Of a stretch of DNA of 6,565 nt, positions 6,111 through 6,565 are shown piece by piece (position 1 is the stretch's first letter; each line of letters starts with the position of its first letter). Source of the stretch: Bacteroidales bacterium (GTDB taxonomy: Bacteria; Bacteroidota; Bacteroidia; Bacteroidales; GCA-2748055); the NCBI GenBank assembly GCA_029934875.1, contig JAOZLK010000080.1, positions 4,523 to 11,087 of the forward strand. Direction: 5' to 3'. Under the pieces are notes generated by a model, which was not told the origin of the DNA, did not search any database, and was given only the letters and a program-made list of their open reading frames with translations. The position numbers and the translations under genes are program-made.

Positions 6111-6565
6111 ATGGAGAAAAGATTGTTTCTATTGGATGCTTATGCTCTGATTTTCAGGGCATATTATGCTTTTATTTCAAACCCGATGACCAATTCAAAG
6201 GGAATTCCAACCTCTACGGTCTTCGGCTTCACTCTTGCACTTGATGAGCTGCTGAGAAAGGAGAATCCCTCTCATATTGCTGTGGCCTTCGATCCACCCG
6301 GCCCCACATTCCGGAACGAAATGTATCCCCTGTACAAGGCCCATCGTGATGCTACCCCTGAAGATATTAAGAGTGCTATCCCTTATATTAAACGATTGTT
6401 GGAGGCCTTTAATATTCCTATTGTAGAAGTAAGCGGTTATGAAGCGGATGATGTGATTGGAACCCTTTCCAAGAGGGCAGAGAAGGACGGTTTTACAGTT
6501 TTTATGATGACTCCTGATAAGGATTTTGCCCAGCTGGTTTCAGATAATATTTTCATGTATAAACC
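6111..6565 (+). CDS. polA: DNA polymerase I, N-terminal 5'-3' exonuclease domain (3'-truncated by window edge)
   Basis: The frame starts at ATG 6111 and stays open to the window end (151 complete codons plus two bases). It covers roughly the first half of the 5'-3' exonuclease (FEN-like) domain; any 3'-5' exonuclease domain and the polymerase domain lie beyond the edge. DNA polymerase I removes RNA primers and fills gaps in replication, and also fills the patch left by UvrABC incision. Metal-binding acidic residues are visible: Asp9 in LFLLDAYALIFRAYYA, Asp61 in VAFDPPGPTFRNEMYP, Glu111/Asp113/Asp114 in GYEADDVIGTL, and Asp136/Asp138 in TPDKDFAQLV. Conserved Arg68 and Lys76 in TFRNEMYPLYKAHR bind the phosphate. 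The start follows queD by 12 bp with the weak purine-rich leader GAAAGCGGA, so co-transcription with queD is likely. A stand-alone exonuclease would look the same here, but full-length PolA is the likelier reading. Confidence 0.94.
   Translation, partial: MEKRLFLLDAYALIFRAYYAFISNPMTNSKGIPTSTVFGFTLALDELLRKENPSHIAVAFDPPGPTFRNEMYPLYKAHRDATPEDIKSAIPYIKRLLEAFNIPIVEVSGYEADDVIGTLSKRAEKDGFTVFMMTPDKDFAQLVSDNIFMYK

Overview
The window looks like chromosomal DNA from a member of the Bacteroidota, most likely a Bacteroidales/Marinilabiliales-type anaerobe or relative; the exact lineage cannot be fixed from the sequence. Three observations point there. None of the internal starts has a convincing Shine-Dalgarno sequence. 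Both promoters in the divergent intergenic region carry perfect TAnnTTTG boxes, the -7 element of the Bacteroidota primary sigma factor. The proteins also read as Bacteroidota-like versions of their families. All genes are intact apart from the two cut by the window ends, and I see no insertion sequence, phage gene, CRISPR array, tRNA or rRNA.

Left part, plus strand (1-4218): the 3' portion of mnmG (tRNA U34 modification), then apt (adenine salvage), a 185-bp intergenic stretch, and complete uvrC (nucleotide excision repair). A 14-bp perfect palindrome, GTTCCACGTGGAAC, starts on the last base of the mnmG stop codon and fills the mnmG-apt gap. It matches the conserved chromosomal parS centromere (binding site of ParB) at 15 of 16 positions. 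This is the most notable non-coding feature and would place the window in the origin-proximal part of the chromosome.

Middle (4223-5197, minus strand): a long-chain trans-polyprenyl diphosphate synthase that converges on uvrC with only 4 bp between the stop codons.

Right part, plus strand (5198-6565): a divergent promoter region, then a tightly packed set of three genes. These are a 100-aa ArsR-type winged-helix repressor with a cysteine-rich C-terminal tail, a QueD-type 6-carboxytetrahydropterin synthase (queuosine pathway), and the first 151 codons of polA (DNA polymerase I). Gaps are 14 and 12 bp and both junctions carry TAATAA double stops, so the three are probably co-transcribed. An AT-rich inverted repeat lies over the -7 box of this unit and is a candidate operator for the ArsR protein.

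Most of the content is housekeeping: tRNA modification (mnmG, queD), nucleotide salvage, DNA repair and replication (uvrC, polA) and isoprenoid quinone side-chain synthesis. I found no convincing new multi-gene system. The points worth following are the parS-like site, the ArsR with its candidate operator upstream of queD-polA, and the divergent promoter architecture.
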